A stretch of DNA of 64,000 bases from Polyodon spathula (GCF_017654505.1 NC_054545.1:13363047-13427046); one strand, 5' to 3'; positions 46,310 through 60,808 are shown, counted from the stretch's first letter. Numbers and translations: made by a program. The notes: generated by a model not told the origin, from the letters alone.

Positions 46310-49160
46310 TTATTTGTTCTCAGGCCCGTAGTCTGTAGTAGGAACGTCCATGTTGGGGTCCTCATTCCCTGAGGCCGCATTGATCTGGTTGGACTTTCCC
46401 AGGTTCTTGATGATGTTTAAGTTGGACAGAGCTGTCTCCACAAAGCTGTTCTCCAGCAGCCAGCCATCTGATTCAGAGTCAGGGTCTCCCTGCCGCAGAA
46501 CGTTCTCCATGGCCGTCTGGAGGTACCGCACCCCTATCAAGACCGACAGCTGTGAGGAGACAAATGGAGGGCTAGTGAGGGACAGCCAAATAGGATGTTA
46601 TTAAGAGATGCCCACAGGGAGGGAAAATGGGGAAATGGTAAAACAAAATGAGTTTTATATCTAAACCAAACATATATTCAAACTGTTTGAAGCTTGCAAA
46701 AACATTCACATAACATTCAGTTTTGTTGTTTTGAAGTTCACGATGCCATGGTGAATTTGTGATATTTTTAAAATAAACTTCATTGACCATTTGAAATGTT
46801 CCCACTGAATATTGCTGCAGATAAAGGGGGGGAAACGGGACAAATAGGGGTTAACCCAGGTAGAGCTGAGAAGGAATAAACTGTGTTTGTGACATGAGAG
46901 GAGAGAAGAGAATTGAGGATTATAGATTACAGAGAGTACAAAAATAGAGATACTAATAAGGAGAGTGGAAAGGTACTGTCTGTAGTACTCATACACATAC
47001 ACTCATCTGTGGTATATCTATTTAGCGTGTGCAACAATTTTGATTGAAACAATACATTAAACTGTTCTTGCAGCAATGCTTTCAGCTGGTGTTGCACTTG
47101 CTTGGTGAGGAGGGCGAAATTGTCATCCCCCCTTCAATGGCTTATTTTCTGTCATAAATAATTGCATCGTGAACAGAAAAAACAGCATCCATGTTTGGTG
47201 TGGGCACTTTTATGTCTCATCTGAAAGAAGACTGAACTTCAACATGCTACGCTGGAGCTCTGATAACTGGAGTATGTTCTTGCAACCCCACAGGTTAATA
47301 GGAAAGTGTGACCCTTTTGCCTCAGAGTCAGTGAGCTACCATTACTTCTGAACCACTACCCCACCTGCAGTATGATTCAGTGGTGTTGTATTACTGTTTC
47401 TACTTTATTCCATTCCATTCATTTTTTAACATAAATGATATTACCTACGGCCTGTTGTACCAGTGTTTCATAGTTTTGGTCCCTGAATCTATACCATTGC
47501 CTCAGGTCTATAAATAGACTTATCTACAACATTCAATGTAACCTATTTGTGATATACTTCAAACACTGAATCTGAGATAAAACTAACAAAACACAAATCT
47601 ACATCAGTGTTCCAGTGTAATCACACTTAGAGTTTACTTCTGTTATTCTGCAGAACCATTGCATTCCCTCTGTATAGACACAGAGGTAATCAGAACCTAC
47701 CTCGAAGAGCCATATGATGAGGACGGTAAAGCTGATGGACTGTATGATCTGGGTGTAGTACTCGAGCAGGGCCTTCCGACAGCCCTTCCGCCACACATTG
47801 AGCTCCTCACTCTGGAAGTCGTAGTTGTAGTGTGCCGAGTTGTTGGTGAGCTGATTCTGGATACAGGGCCGTGGGGAGTTGATGTTACAGCAGCTGAATG
47901 GAACACCGTCCATCAGGTACTTCCCATCAACGTTGCTCTTCAGTCGGCTGAGAACAAGGTGAAAGCAATGGGAATCTACTAAACAGGCTTTTGTTTGGAC
48001 ACAGATGCTATATAGGCCTCAAGAAGAAAACATAAAGCCTTATTAACACTTAAAAATAATCTTTGTAATTATTTTAAATAATTTTTTAATTAAATGTATT
48101 TTAGGCAGGAGTACAAACCATAAATTTGAATATCTAGACACCCAAACGGAACACATTTTTAATTGGCTTACATTATTAAACAGAGAGCATTATGCTAGAG
48201 AACAGTACAGAGAGTTACTTGGCTTCTACGTATGTAAAGATCTTATAAACAGGACATTTGTGTTGGCTGGTAAATGTCTGCAGGGTTCCTACCTCATGTA
48301 AGCTTAGATGGCAAGGATTATTGTTGGTTAATTCTCTAGGTAGATATTACAAAGTGGTTACAAGACTGGAACTGAATTTCCCCAGACCAGCTAACCCATT
48401 TGATACATATGCCATAAGCTTATCACAGTGCTTTCTATGCTAATTTGAAAAAAACTAATAATAAATTAGCTAAGTACAGGTAGATTCTTTGGTAATGATT
48501 TAATACAAATACATTTTAATACAGGGAAGAATTCAGACTACAATCATAGCAGAAGATAAACAAGAAGAAGACTACTCACTCTTGGACCTCCTTGTTGGAC
48601 ATATCCAGGTACCTCATACTGATCCACTGGATCTCAAACCAGTCTCGGAAGCCATTATTCCCACAGCACTGAAACTCAATCTGCAGCATATCGATGGTCC
48701 TCTTTAGGAAGCACCTTCCAGGAGTGTCTGTGTCCTTGTAGAACTTGAGGGCTTCCTTCAAGCCTAGGTACAGGGACTCCTCCAAGTCATTCCTCATGGT
48801 GTAGCACATCAGAGCCCCCACCAGGATGCAAAAAGTGAAAAAGAAGGTGCAGATGATGTAGGGCAGCATGAACAGTTTCCAGCGATGGAACTTGATAGTG
48901 TCCGAGCAGTCATAGCAGATTTTGCCACCCAGGAAGTTAATCCCACAGGCAATGACCCCCACTGCAATCAACATGTTGGGGACGGAATGGACCTCCCGGT
49001 TGGCCATCAGTTCATTTCGTTTCCGGATCTCGATCTTCAGGAACAGACCCAGGCTGAAGATGATGATTCCCGTGACAACAGAAATCCAATTCAGTATCCA
49101 ACATACCTGGGCTAGTTTATCCCGCTTGTTCTTTGTGAATTTGACTTTTAGAATGGCCAT
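46310..49160 (-). CDS. prph2l: Peripherin-2-like tetraspanin (photoreceptor disc rim protein), 3 exons, 355 aa
   Basis: Peripherin-family tetraspanins form disulfide-linked oligomers that bend photoreceptor outer-segment disc rims. Exons on the - strand: 49160-48580 (581 nt), 47947-47701 (247 nt), 46549-46310 (240 nt with TAA). The first two lengths equal those I recall for human PRPH2. The start is the Met of MAILKVKF, matching family N-termini, not the upstream Met at 49178. Four membrane segments lie near residues 19-41, 61-79, 99-121 and 261-283. The second loop keeps CCG (165-167), C150, C213, C214, C222 and C250, the NNS glycosylation site at 229-231 and R172. The tail [10 protein letters not shown]...IIKNLGK and the RDKLAQ N-terminus resemble the PRPH2-like paralogue of fish more than PRPH2 itself. 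Its neighbour UBR1 supports this paralogue call. A plain PRPH2 assignment is the main alternative. Confidence 0.92.
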
Positions 49161-49250
49161 TTTCTTCAACGAGAACAAGGAAAAGGAGGTGGTGGGGGGA
49201 GAGGATAGGATCTATTTTCTAGAGAGCATCATAAGAAGCTTATGAGGTAT

Positions 49251-49260
49251 TTTTATATAT
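49251..49260 (-). promoter_or_regulatory. Candidate TATA box of the peripherin-like gene
   Basis: Read on the gene strand the sequence is ATATATAAAA, about 91-100 bases before the start codon at 49160. This would allow a 5' UTR of about 60 bases. No photoreceptor-type (CRX-like GGATTA) site was found nearby, so support is position and sequence only. Confidence 0.3.
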
Positions 49261-49831
49261 CCAGAGCAATTGTAGGCACAGTTTCAAATTGAGCTCAATT
49301 GAACAGAAAAACAAAATATGTACTGTATTAAAAAGGTACAGTGGGTCAATTAACTTATCTTTGTTTCCTATCTTCCTACCTGAATCTGTCCACCTAGGAT
49401 GATTTTTATATATTTGTATACTGGCGGTTACATCTCACCCATCTTTCTAAATTGCAATGGTATTTATTTTCAATATCATTTTGAATAAAATAGTCCCAGA
49501 GTTTCCAATAACACTGCTATTATTACAAAAAATTACAACACATTCATTCCATGAAGAGACATTTTCTCAAACTGCTCCAGAAAGTTTCTTATTAACTTTG
49601 GTATGCTAGAAAAAAACACAACAAACAAACAAATAAATAAATACTTCAGCAAGCCTTTTAATAGACCAACCCTAAAGATAAATATAAGTAAATACATTAC
49701 CTTTATTTTTTAATGATGGCCATGATCAACCAAAGCTCAGATTGTGGAATATTTCCTTGTGGATAGAGATATATGTTACTGATAATCATCCTTTAAAATG
49801 CCAGTGGAGCAGGACTTGAATCTTTAGGGTG

Positions 49832-49833
<2 letters not shown>

Positions 49834-49897
<64 letters not shown>
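49834..49897. repeat. (GA)32 microsatellite
   Basis: A perfect AG/GA run of 64 bases lies about 670 bases upstream of the start codon of the - strand peripherin-like gene. It gives a spurious Ser-Leu open frame on the - strand. Confidence 0.95.
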
Positions 49898-49901
<4 letters not shown>

Positions 49902-51238
49902 GCTGCTTGGAAACGATGTCCATGCCCCTGCTGCAACCCCTCCAACTAATCCCCCTACCATTAATCAGCACTAATGGATTTAAATAAATGCCTTCTACTG
50001 TAGCTAAATCCCAGAGCAACAGACAGTCCTCAGTGACAGAACAGTAATACAAGTAATTCTGTGTCGGTTATATATTATAAGTACTGTATTTCATAGCAGT
50101 TGAGGCAGTCAGAGCATGTTAGTGAGTCAGGAACAATGAGAATTAAGCATGCCCAACAATGTTGCCTCTTGAGTAAAGTCTCTTTGGAGGAAGTTAGAAG
50201 CTGCTTTCTAAGGTTCTGTCTATAACTAGGCTTATAGAAGTTGTGATGAACTTGTGAATGAAGCTGTTTTTTGTCCCCCCATGTTTCTTAATTGAATGTT
50301 TAGTTACCACCATGGCCACTAGGGGTTCTCTGTCAGAAAATGACATGGAACCCGATAATTTTTCCTGTGGGTGGGATACTACAGTGCTTCATTACTGACA
50401 TCTAGTGTCTGTTATAAAATACAAAAAATAAATGGTGCATAACAGATGCACCTTCAGGTTTTACAATTGGCATGGTACTTTATTGAAATACAGGGTAACA
50501 CATGCACACTTGTACCCAGAGCTTGACATGAATAAACAGTTGCTGTTTTTGCGCAATGTAAAAAACAAAATGTAGTCAGGTTTGAGTCTAATTCTTGGCC
50601 ATAGTGCTTTAGATCTCTAGGCCTGAGTGACCAATTTAGATGTTTCTACTCCTTACGTACTTGTGTTCATGGTGGTAACTAAACATTTAATTTTAAAATA
50701 TTTTTTTAACAAATATAGGTTCTACAGAGTTTAAACAAATATAAAGCTTTAGTTAATCTCAATCTCTACAATTACACTGAGTTTGATGAAGATATGTTCT
50801 TATTGATTATGTTTTGCTTCTTAAACAAGTACGACAGTAACATACACCCCCTGTCACACATGTAAATTAAAAACAAGAACTAGCAGTATGATACAAAATT
50901 TGATGACCATGACATATATCAACACCATTTGCACTGAATTTGTTGCTAATGCTTGATCACATATTTAGGAACAAGTGGAAAGACACCGGTTTGCTGATCC
51001 ATGGCATTGTGTCTCATATCAATGGTCAGTATAGCAACATTTGGAGTCAACATGACAGGCAATATGAATGGTATCCACCTCCATGCTTTCAGGTACAACT
51101 GTAAAATAGTATTTGTTCCTCTTAACACAAATAAAGGATGCTCATGAATTCGGTCTGGCTCAGGTTTTACTTTGTGCAACACTACTGTAAAACTGACCTG
51201 TCTGGCAGCATTTCTCAATAATAAAATACATATGTCAT
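49898..51238. other. Intergenic DNA with one unexplained - strand ORF
   Basis: Mostly featureless. A 90-codon - strand ORF (50946-51218), containing LHKVKPEPDRIHEHPLFVL and then KAWRWIPFILP, has a protein-like composition and ends in TAG. I cannot match it to a family. It has possible acceptors within it (TTTTACAGTAG) but no partner exon. It may be chance or a relic. Confidence 0.3.
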
Positions 51239-51490
51239 AGGCTGTGTGGTCCAGTGGTTAAAGAAACAGATTTATAACTAGCAGGTCTCCGGTTCAAATC
51301 CCAGCTCAGCCACTGACTTGTTGTGTGACCCTGAGCAAGTCACTTACCTTCCTTGTGCTCCATCTTTTGGGTGAGATGTTATTGTAAGTAACTCTGCAGC
51401 TGATGCATAGTTCACACACCCTGGTCTTCTATCTTGTAAAACACTTTGTGAGTGTGGTCCACTATGAAAGGTGCTATATAAAGATTACTA
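51239..51490 (+). repeat. CORE-SINE (MIR-like core), near full length
   Basis: The tRNA-like head has an A box (TGGTCCAGTGG) and a B box (GGTTCAAATCC). A central core, GTGTGACCCTGAGCAAGTCA (51323-51342), is close to the core shared by MIR and other CORE-SINEs. The tail ends GGTGCTATATAAAGATTACT followed by short TTA/CTA units. A deleted sister copy sits at 44753-44965 in the same orientation. Confidence 0.82.
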
Positions 51491-53149
51491 CTATTATTCA
51501 TGCATTTCTCAATAATAGAACATGTATATCATTCATGCATTTCTGGCTTCTTTTTCTGTCAGCATGTGAATTAAAACCCCATAAATCCTGGTTCTTGCAG
51601 AACATTCAGAACATATACAGAAAGCTGAATACATAAAAACAAGCAAGACAATTTTACATGGTATGCTGTACAATATTGATATCGATAAAAAATGACGGTT
51701 GTCTAAAGAACACAAATATCTTCATAGATGTTTTCTACTGTTTTATTCACAGGCTGCCTTGAAGCTATTCCTGATTCCCTGTGTAGACACGATTTTAGTT
51801 CAATCTCTTGTATCCTCTGGCCCAAAATGTAACATGTAAATGTTTCTTTTCAAATTATTACTGATCCCACTTTCATTATGCTAAGAATCTTTTTTTTTCT
51901 TATTTTAATTGAGGATATGCATGTCCTTCAAAACAAAGCTCTAGAGGCCGCTAGGTCTGGTTATTTGTTACCAGGATGCAGCAGCAACTTTTAATCACTG
52001 GCGCTGTCTTTGAAAAATAAGTTGAACTATATTGAAGTATAAATACAAGCAAAGACTTTCAACAGAAAAAAGGGGGATAGGTGATAATATTGCATGTGCT
52101 AATAAGCCATAGGAAATACATATTAAAGCATGGATGACACTTTGATAAATCACTATAATGTCTTTTATGTTAAGGCTACTTTGAAGTGTAAAAAGAGTGA
52201 CTGGAAGTCAGAAGCACTTAAAAGCTGTAAAGCTAATGGGATTTATAGCTAGTGTAGTAAATGTTATATTCCTTACACCAGCCTTTGATAGTTTCTTTAT
52301 TTTCTGCTGGATGTAACACATTTTCTCCATTCTGAGAAAGAGATGATGAATTCATTTTCAATAGCCTTTAATGTGCCACCCAGCTTTTGTCAATGTATCA
52401 AAGGATTCTGGCTCTTGGATCACAAAAACACTACAGTAAGATTCCACTTTTATTTGGGAGCATATATTTGTCTTTACATATCTAAAAAAAATGTTGATGT
52501 ATTTAGTTTACTAAACAAAATTGCTCTCTGCTAAAATTGTAATGGAGAGGATTTGAGACAGGCAGCACAGCTGTAAAAATAATGCTCAGACAACTTGTGA
52601 AAAAGGAAATTAATAATAAAATTAAAATTAACTGATATTTTTTAAAACCAACATTAAATAAGTCGTCCTTGTGTCCACCCCCCCTGATGTTATGAGTCCT
52701 CCAGTTTGAAAACCACAATCCTGTTGCAATACATTACCTTCTGGTTCACCTTGTTCAACCCACCTACCAATCAGGAGCACATTATTCTTGTTGTTAAACC
52801 AATTGCTTTCACCCATCAAACCAAATTAACGGATGTTACCAAGCTACTGAACTTTGGAGGTGAGGACCAGTCTGGACAGTTTTTGCCTGAGCATCACCAG
52901 TAGAGATCACTAAGCAAGGTGAGGTGAACAATTCCATACGATTTTCCTTTCCATACCAGGGGAAGTGCAAAAGCTAATACAGCACTTCCTGCGGGCTCCC
53001 AGTCCAGATCAACAACTAACCCTAGACTCCAACAGTGCTTTTATTAGCTGAGGATCCCTAACTGTTATGTTTGCAATCAAAACCCCACATGTAGAAAACA
53101 ACCCTCATCCCTTCCCTAACATTAATAGAATGTTTCATGAATGTTGCAG

Positions 53150-56100
53150 GTTGCAGTGGATTTGATTCTGCACCCAGGGACCGTGAGACCTGGATTATCA
53201 AAGCTTTGCTTAAGGATGGATATCCTTGTGCTGCAACAAACCAACCATCGAGAAACCAGAGGACCTCAAATTACATATAACAGTTTTTCTCCACAACAGG
53301 TAAATTAATTGCTAGAGTTTGCTTAACCCTGGGTTAAAGAACAGTGGTGCATAATGCTTCAAGCACAACTAAGAATGTTAAAGCACAGTAAAATCATACA
53401 GTATGGTAGAGCACAAGCATGTATGGGAAATCCAGTGTAAGAACCAGTGTTTCACGCACTTGTGAAAAAAGTTCTACAAAGTTCCAGTCCTCATATTATG
53501 AAATTATTTATATATAATTAGCTTACAAAGAATTGCATTCCTTACCTTATTTTTCAATCTTACATTGGTTCACCTTGCTTTAGGTGTGTGATAGAAGCTT
53601 GGAAACTACTGATACAAGAATCAAGTGAAGAGTTGAGAGACGGCCTAGTCCAGCTTTTCCTTCAAAGCTGTGTTGAGTTGGGACTCCAGGTTTTTATGGT
53701 TTTTAAGGTTTTTTTTAATCTTGTTTAATGATCACATGTCACTACATTCTCTCTAAATTAATGGAATAAAAATAAATAAAAGTAAAGCAACCATTATTTT
53801 ATTCACTGTTAAAAATGCCTCATATAGAAATGTTTTTAAAATGTTTTTAAACAGTTTTACCTGGGTACTGTTTTACTGCAGTTTTAACAGTGTAATTATA
53901 CCTGAATGAATGCTTTTAAATGTGTACTGTCAGTCAAGAAATGCTTCTTCAGAAATCTGTATTCAGAAGCTACTGTGCCCCAGAAGTAAGCCTTAGAATT
54001 CATATTTGGAGGTCAATTATTTCTTTTAAATGAAAATAAACCATCAGATGCCCCAATCACACCTGCAAATAAATTGTCTATGCAAACAAAGTGACTTTCT
54101 CATTCTTAGGATTAGTACTCTCTCTGTCTCATCCATCTGTCCGCATTTCCTACTTACACTTTATCCAATTGTCATTAAACTACACATTGCCCTTTTTTTA
54201 TTCTGTACTATTCTATATGTGCTGCTGATAAACATCATTGTCATAAACGTTTTCATCATACTGACAATTTTACAGCCATCAATGACTGACATTGCATTTC
54301 TTTGCATCCAGGGCGCAAATCAAAGCCTTTTTCTGCCTGTCTGTACACTGCTAGGTCCAGTTCCAGTGAAGCACTTTCTCGCGAAGGATTTCTAGCTTTG
54401 CTAATTGAATCAGTGGTAGATCTACAGCAGACACCCTCTTCTATCAGATGCCACTTAAGTGCTTTTATAAAAACACTACATTGGTGAAAAAGTCAATTCC
54501 ATTTACTGGATGATAATGGAACAGACCTTAAACAATGCAATAAAGAGCAGTTTCATGTGTTGCTATATATTTTAAGTGCTTTTATCAAACTGCATGAATG
54601 CATTTTTTAGAAAATAACTGTAAATCTGAATCTACAAATCTTTTTTTTTTTTTATTGCAGAATTATTCAATACATATTTGATGTTGCTGTTCAATTCAGA
54701 GTCATTATGTAATGTGAGTTACAAGTTCAGTTTCAAATAGCCTAAACATTCCAGACACAATGAATGGATTTTAATAGCGCACACTTTTTTTGTGGCCTTA
54801 AATTCTTACGTGCAAATTGAGTTGATTTTTTTTGACAAGAAGTCAAACTATTTTACTTTTCTTTTTAGTGTCATGTGTGATATTAAACAGAAAGTGTCTT
54901 TACTACCACGGCATACAGATACCAATTTGGTTACATTGGTATATAATTCTGAAAATGTACTGTATTATTAATATTTCATGAAGAAAAAAAAAAAGAAGAA
55001 AAAAACGGAAATATTCTTCAAATAAATCATGAATCTGAATAGGTCCAATATCTGAATTTTGTCTGAAAATTAACTTGTTTTTAGAATGACAAGATTTTCT
55101 TATACTGGTACTTAAAATATATGCTATCTCCTTCAGGCAGATGAGGAATGCAGTCTGGCTAAATCGTGTGGAAAGGCAAGAGGATGAAGCTCAAATGCGG
55201 TGCCTGTCTCTCTCTACCCAAGCCACAGTCCATAGCAGCAGGTTTAATGTAGAAACAAGTGAACAGGAGGACGCTACTGATGAAACACACCCTACAAAGC
55301 TAAATGGAAACTGATACCCCATTCCTTAAGTAATAAACAAACAAGGAACATATTTAAAGACAAAGTAGCTTCATATGTTTTGTTGAGTCTGTGTTCAGGT
55401 GATATTCTAGTTCTAGTTTCCTGCCTTAGACATATTTAATAAAAGCTAGATCAACAAAATTGTTAACTGCATAACACCTTCCATCTCCAGAGAAAGCCCT
55501 GAAGTAAGCAGTGGTGCTTGTAGCTTGCCCAGGGCTTGTTCTTTTTTGAATGCTGCCAGACTGGACAAGCAGGTTTCTTTGGAGAACTTGGACTCAGTGC
55601 TGGACAGTGACCCCAATTATTATTGAGCAAGTGCATATCTGAAATTGGATTGGGTGATGATCTAGATAGTGTGAATGAAATAGCAGAAGATGACCAGATG
55701 CTCCTGGGATGCCCTGACCTGCTTTTAACCATTGACCGCACTACAAGTTCAACTTCTTGTACAGCCCTGATAAGGACACTCAACAAGAAATGATCTTTAA
55801 GTAAACATGGAAAAATACGGTAGAAAACTGCTTAAAGATGATGCTTACAGTCATTCTGATTTGGGATATTTGCATCTACTGAAATACAGTACTGTGTTTA
55901 AAGAAAAATATAAATTATAATAGCTATGTTAGGTGGTTTAAAGCTGATCTAGTTGACATTACATGTTTCAATGTCAGGCAACTAGAACTCATAATCAAAG
56001 CACCTTGACACAGAATAAAAAAAACAAAAAAGTTGGGGATTTTATATGAATATGTATGAACTATGTATACTGCTGCACAGTAACAGTGTAAAAGAAGTTC

Positions 56101-56448
56101 ACAAAAACAGGAAGCTCAATATAAAGGGATATGTTTTTTTCAGAAATATATTGTCTATATGTGCATGCAGTCTTGGTCTCAAACAGATGAATACATCAAC
56201 AATAAATACAGTATACAATCAATTCAAGCTCATTCTAATACAACAGAAGCTGTTTCGCTACTGTAACCTTGGAGACGCATAATTTGTGACATATTCCATT
56301 TCATTATTATTTTTGAACGTATTTTACCAGGGAGTGCTGTTGAGGAGATGACCTCTGAGCAGACTTGCACAATAGTCTGCAATCAGCTGGCAACAGGAGG
56401 GGGAGCTACAGGCTTGGCTGTGGATATGACTCAAGAAGATGGGGAAAG
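53150..56448 (+). other. Unassigned exon-like segments (weak)
   Basis: Several + strand stretches are open between plausible splice sites: 53155-53299 (before GTAAAT), 53584-53689 (VIEAWKLLIQESSEELRDGL, TTTAG acceptor), 54312-54415 (RKSKPFSACLY...SREGFLALLIESV), 55137-55314 (ending TGA after KLNGN) and 56331-56448 (VEEMTSEQTCTIVCNQLA, acceptor TTTACCAG, donor AAAG|GTAAGT). They do not assemble into one consistent reading frame, and I do not recognise the product. They may be chance, a diverged gene or a pseudogene. The remaining sequence between them shows nothing. Confidence 0.2.
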
Positions 56449-57084
56449 GTAAGTCTGAGCTTGGATTTTATGTACATCCACAAATTGCATATATATATAT
56501 ATATATATATTACCTGTACATTACCTGTACAAAAACTGAAAGACAAACACAATTTTTCTAACTGGTTACTTTACAGTACAACACAGATATAAATGAACTG
56601 GGAAAGCAACAAGGTGTGTTTTCTGATAAAGCCAGAAGGATAGGAAAGACCACAGACCATGTCCAGCTTTATATAAAGACATCTGTTTTAATGTATTAAA
56701 TTAGAACATTATGAAGTTGGTCACTGAATACAGGAGCTGAATGTTAGTAAAAGCATTTACAATGGAATGATGTGACTGAGTGCCAGATAGAACAGGATCG
56801 TAAATGTTATGTTAAATGTTATTTTCAACTACATTATTTTCAACTCTACACAGTTGTTTGATAATGACCCATTTCAACTAAAATGAGATAAGCTGGTAAG
56901 AGCATGTGATATGGTCAACAAAGCCTGTCTCTCAGGTCTAATTTGAAGGCATGAAGATGGCATCTTCTGTCATTAATTGATATGCAGTGGTGGTGTTCCT
57001 CAGAGTTTTGCATTGTGGTGCTACAAACTCCACATATCCACGGCTACCCCACCACCAAGTGAGATTTATACAAATTCTTTATAC

Positions 57085-57345
57085 AGTCAGTGCTCAGTTT
57101 ATCAGGACCTTTGTTGGCCTGACTGAAGCCAGCATGGCACAGACTCCACAAGATGCCTGAAGGTATCTTATTGGATTGTGGCCTATTCCTGCCAACAACA
57201 ATGAGGTAGGCAGAGGACTGTTACTGTGAGTGTGACATTCACTTCATCCCACCAATTCTCAATCAGAATGGGCAAGACAGCAATTGAAGTCCGTTTTGTG
57301 CGCTAATGACTTACAGGACCAGCATGGTAAATTCTTGAACTGAAC
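57085..57345. mobile_element. Decayed Tc1/mariner-type repeat fragment
   Basis: It shares the block CACAAGATGCCTGAAGG and the following TATTGGATTGTGG with the fragment at 23340-23710, in the same orientation, then diverges. There is no open frame. Confidence 0.35.
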
Positions 57346-59424
<2,079 letters not shown>

Positions 59425-59459
59425 AAACCCAGCCACCTTTTTCCCACTTTTTTTCCCAC

Positions 59460-59790
59460 TACCATCTCTGGAGACATTGCAAGACTGCAATCTTGTCCTT
59501 ACATCCCAAACTGATTACTACAATGCTCTGTGTGCAGGTATTCCAGCATGATGCAATATATTATGTACGGTATATAATAAGTTTTCACAAAAATAAAATC
59601 AGATCAGCAGATTTCTATCTTGGCCTCTTTTCATTGGCTGCCAGTGCATTACAGAATTAATTTTATGATTATTCACATGACCTATAAGGGTTCAAATGCA
59701 ATGGCACCACCCCAATTAAATAATTGTTTGCTGCCCTACAGCACTCTCTGTGCCAGTTCTGTCGGTTGACTTTTGATTATCCTGGTTGGA
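59460..59790 (+). mobile_element. L2/CR1-clade LINE, 3' end of reverse transcriptase ORF
   Basis: The + strand translation reads DYYNALCAGIPA at 59511-59546. After a frame break it gives FHWLPVHYRINFMIIHMTYK and NAMAPPQL at about 59626-59720. The order C/YNALYAG, HWLPV..RI.FKI...TYKALNG.AP is the hallmark end of Jockey-superfamily (L2, Rex1, CR1) ORF2 proteins. The stop-rich gap between the two blocks shows it is decayed. Confidence 0.7.
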
Positions 59791-60376
59791 CGGTTATGAT
59801 AGCAGTCACTGATACTTATATACAGTGTGAGAACTTTGGATGAAAGTTGTGATATCAATGGAAACCTATTGTTATAAATGCTTAGTTTACCAGGAAAGGT
59901 TTTACAGACTAATTTTGAGATTATTGTGGTCCTCAGTGGGTCATCTGGTAAAAGCACTACCACTAGATGTCCAGGTGAAGACTTCCCAGGCTGGCTCCTA
60001 CCTCCAGGTTATAGTAACCTGACCACAGCAAGTGATTGGTAATTGTGTTGCAGTGGTAAGTCAACAATTGAATTGTGCATCTCAAATGGGGTACAAAAAC
60101 ACAAATGTATCAAAAAATGTATCATTAAAAAAAAAAAATACTGCCCTAAAGCTAGTGTGTGCAGGCAAGGGATGTGTCACAATGATCGAGGTGGTCTCTT
60201 CTCATTCCTAACAACTCTTACAGCATGTTCTTTTTCCGATTCAAGACGGAAGGCAGACATCAAAATTTCAACTGTCGGGGTACAAATCATAACATTAAGC
60301 TTCAATGTCTTTGATTTAAAGAAAAAAAAAACAGTGGTGTAGAGCGTGTGTAGATCCATTTTGCATTTGTGTCAAT

Positions 60377-60808
60377 GTCAATCGTCAAATCGTCAATCGG
60401 TCTGTTAATCGTCGCCCTCTGTGGTCGACGCAGACCACAGCGGAGTACCAAAGCCTTTCGGTCTCGTGCCAGGCACATCCAATTCCGTCCCATTTCTTGT
60501 CGGAGCTGGTCTCTCCACCGAGTGGCTGGACGACCGAGCGGTCTTTTGATGTCGAGTGGCAGCCATTCAGTCACGGCCGGTGTCCATCGGCCGTTGGTCC
60601 TCCTTGCCAGGTGGCCGGCCCAGCGCTTCTTCGACTTGTCGGCCAACTCGACCGCGTCCTTGACCTTGGTCATCTGCCGCATCTGCTCGTTGCTGATCCG
60701 GTCCGTCCACTTGACGCCAACCATCCGGCGCTCGATCGCCCGTTCGGTGACGGCCAGTTTCAGCCGGTCGGCCGCAGTCATGTACAGCAGAAATAATTCG
60801 GATGACTG
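60377..60808 (-). mobile_element. GC-rich RTE-type non-LTR retrotransposon 3' fragment
   Basis: The - strand is open from a TGA near 60808 through 60377 without stops. It contains ERAIERRMVGVKWTDRISNE, KKRWAGHLARRTNGRW, PLGRPATRWRDQLRQ and RPQRATINRPIDD. This motif order is the C-terminal end of RTE-like endonuclease-reverse transcriptases found mainly in invertebrates. The 3' side ends in the short repeated unit ATTGACGATTTGACGATTGA (60380-60399), typical of RTE tails. The segment is strongly GC-rich with CpGs intact, while both flanks are AT-rich. The 5' end is truncated, as usual for target-primed integration. The uninterrupted frame suggests a young insertion. Confidence 0.72.

Noticed and set aside
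49161..49178. Upstream in-frame Met as start of the peripherin-like protein
   Set aside because: It adds MFSLKK, which family members lack; MAILKVKF matches the conserved N-terminus and keeps exon 1 at 581 nt.
47697..49245. Other-frame ORFs within the peripherin-like exons
   Set aside because: Shadows of the GC-richer tetraspanin exons.
44753..51320. tRNA genes at the A/B-box matches
   Set aside because: The boxes belong to SINE heads; no cloverleaf with a paired acceptor stem is present.
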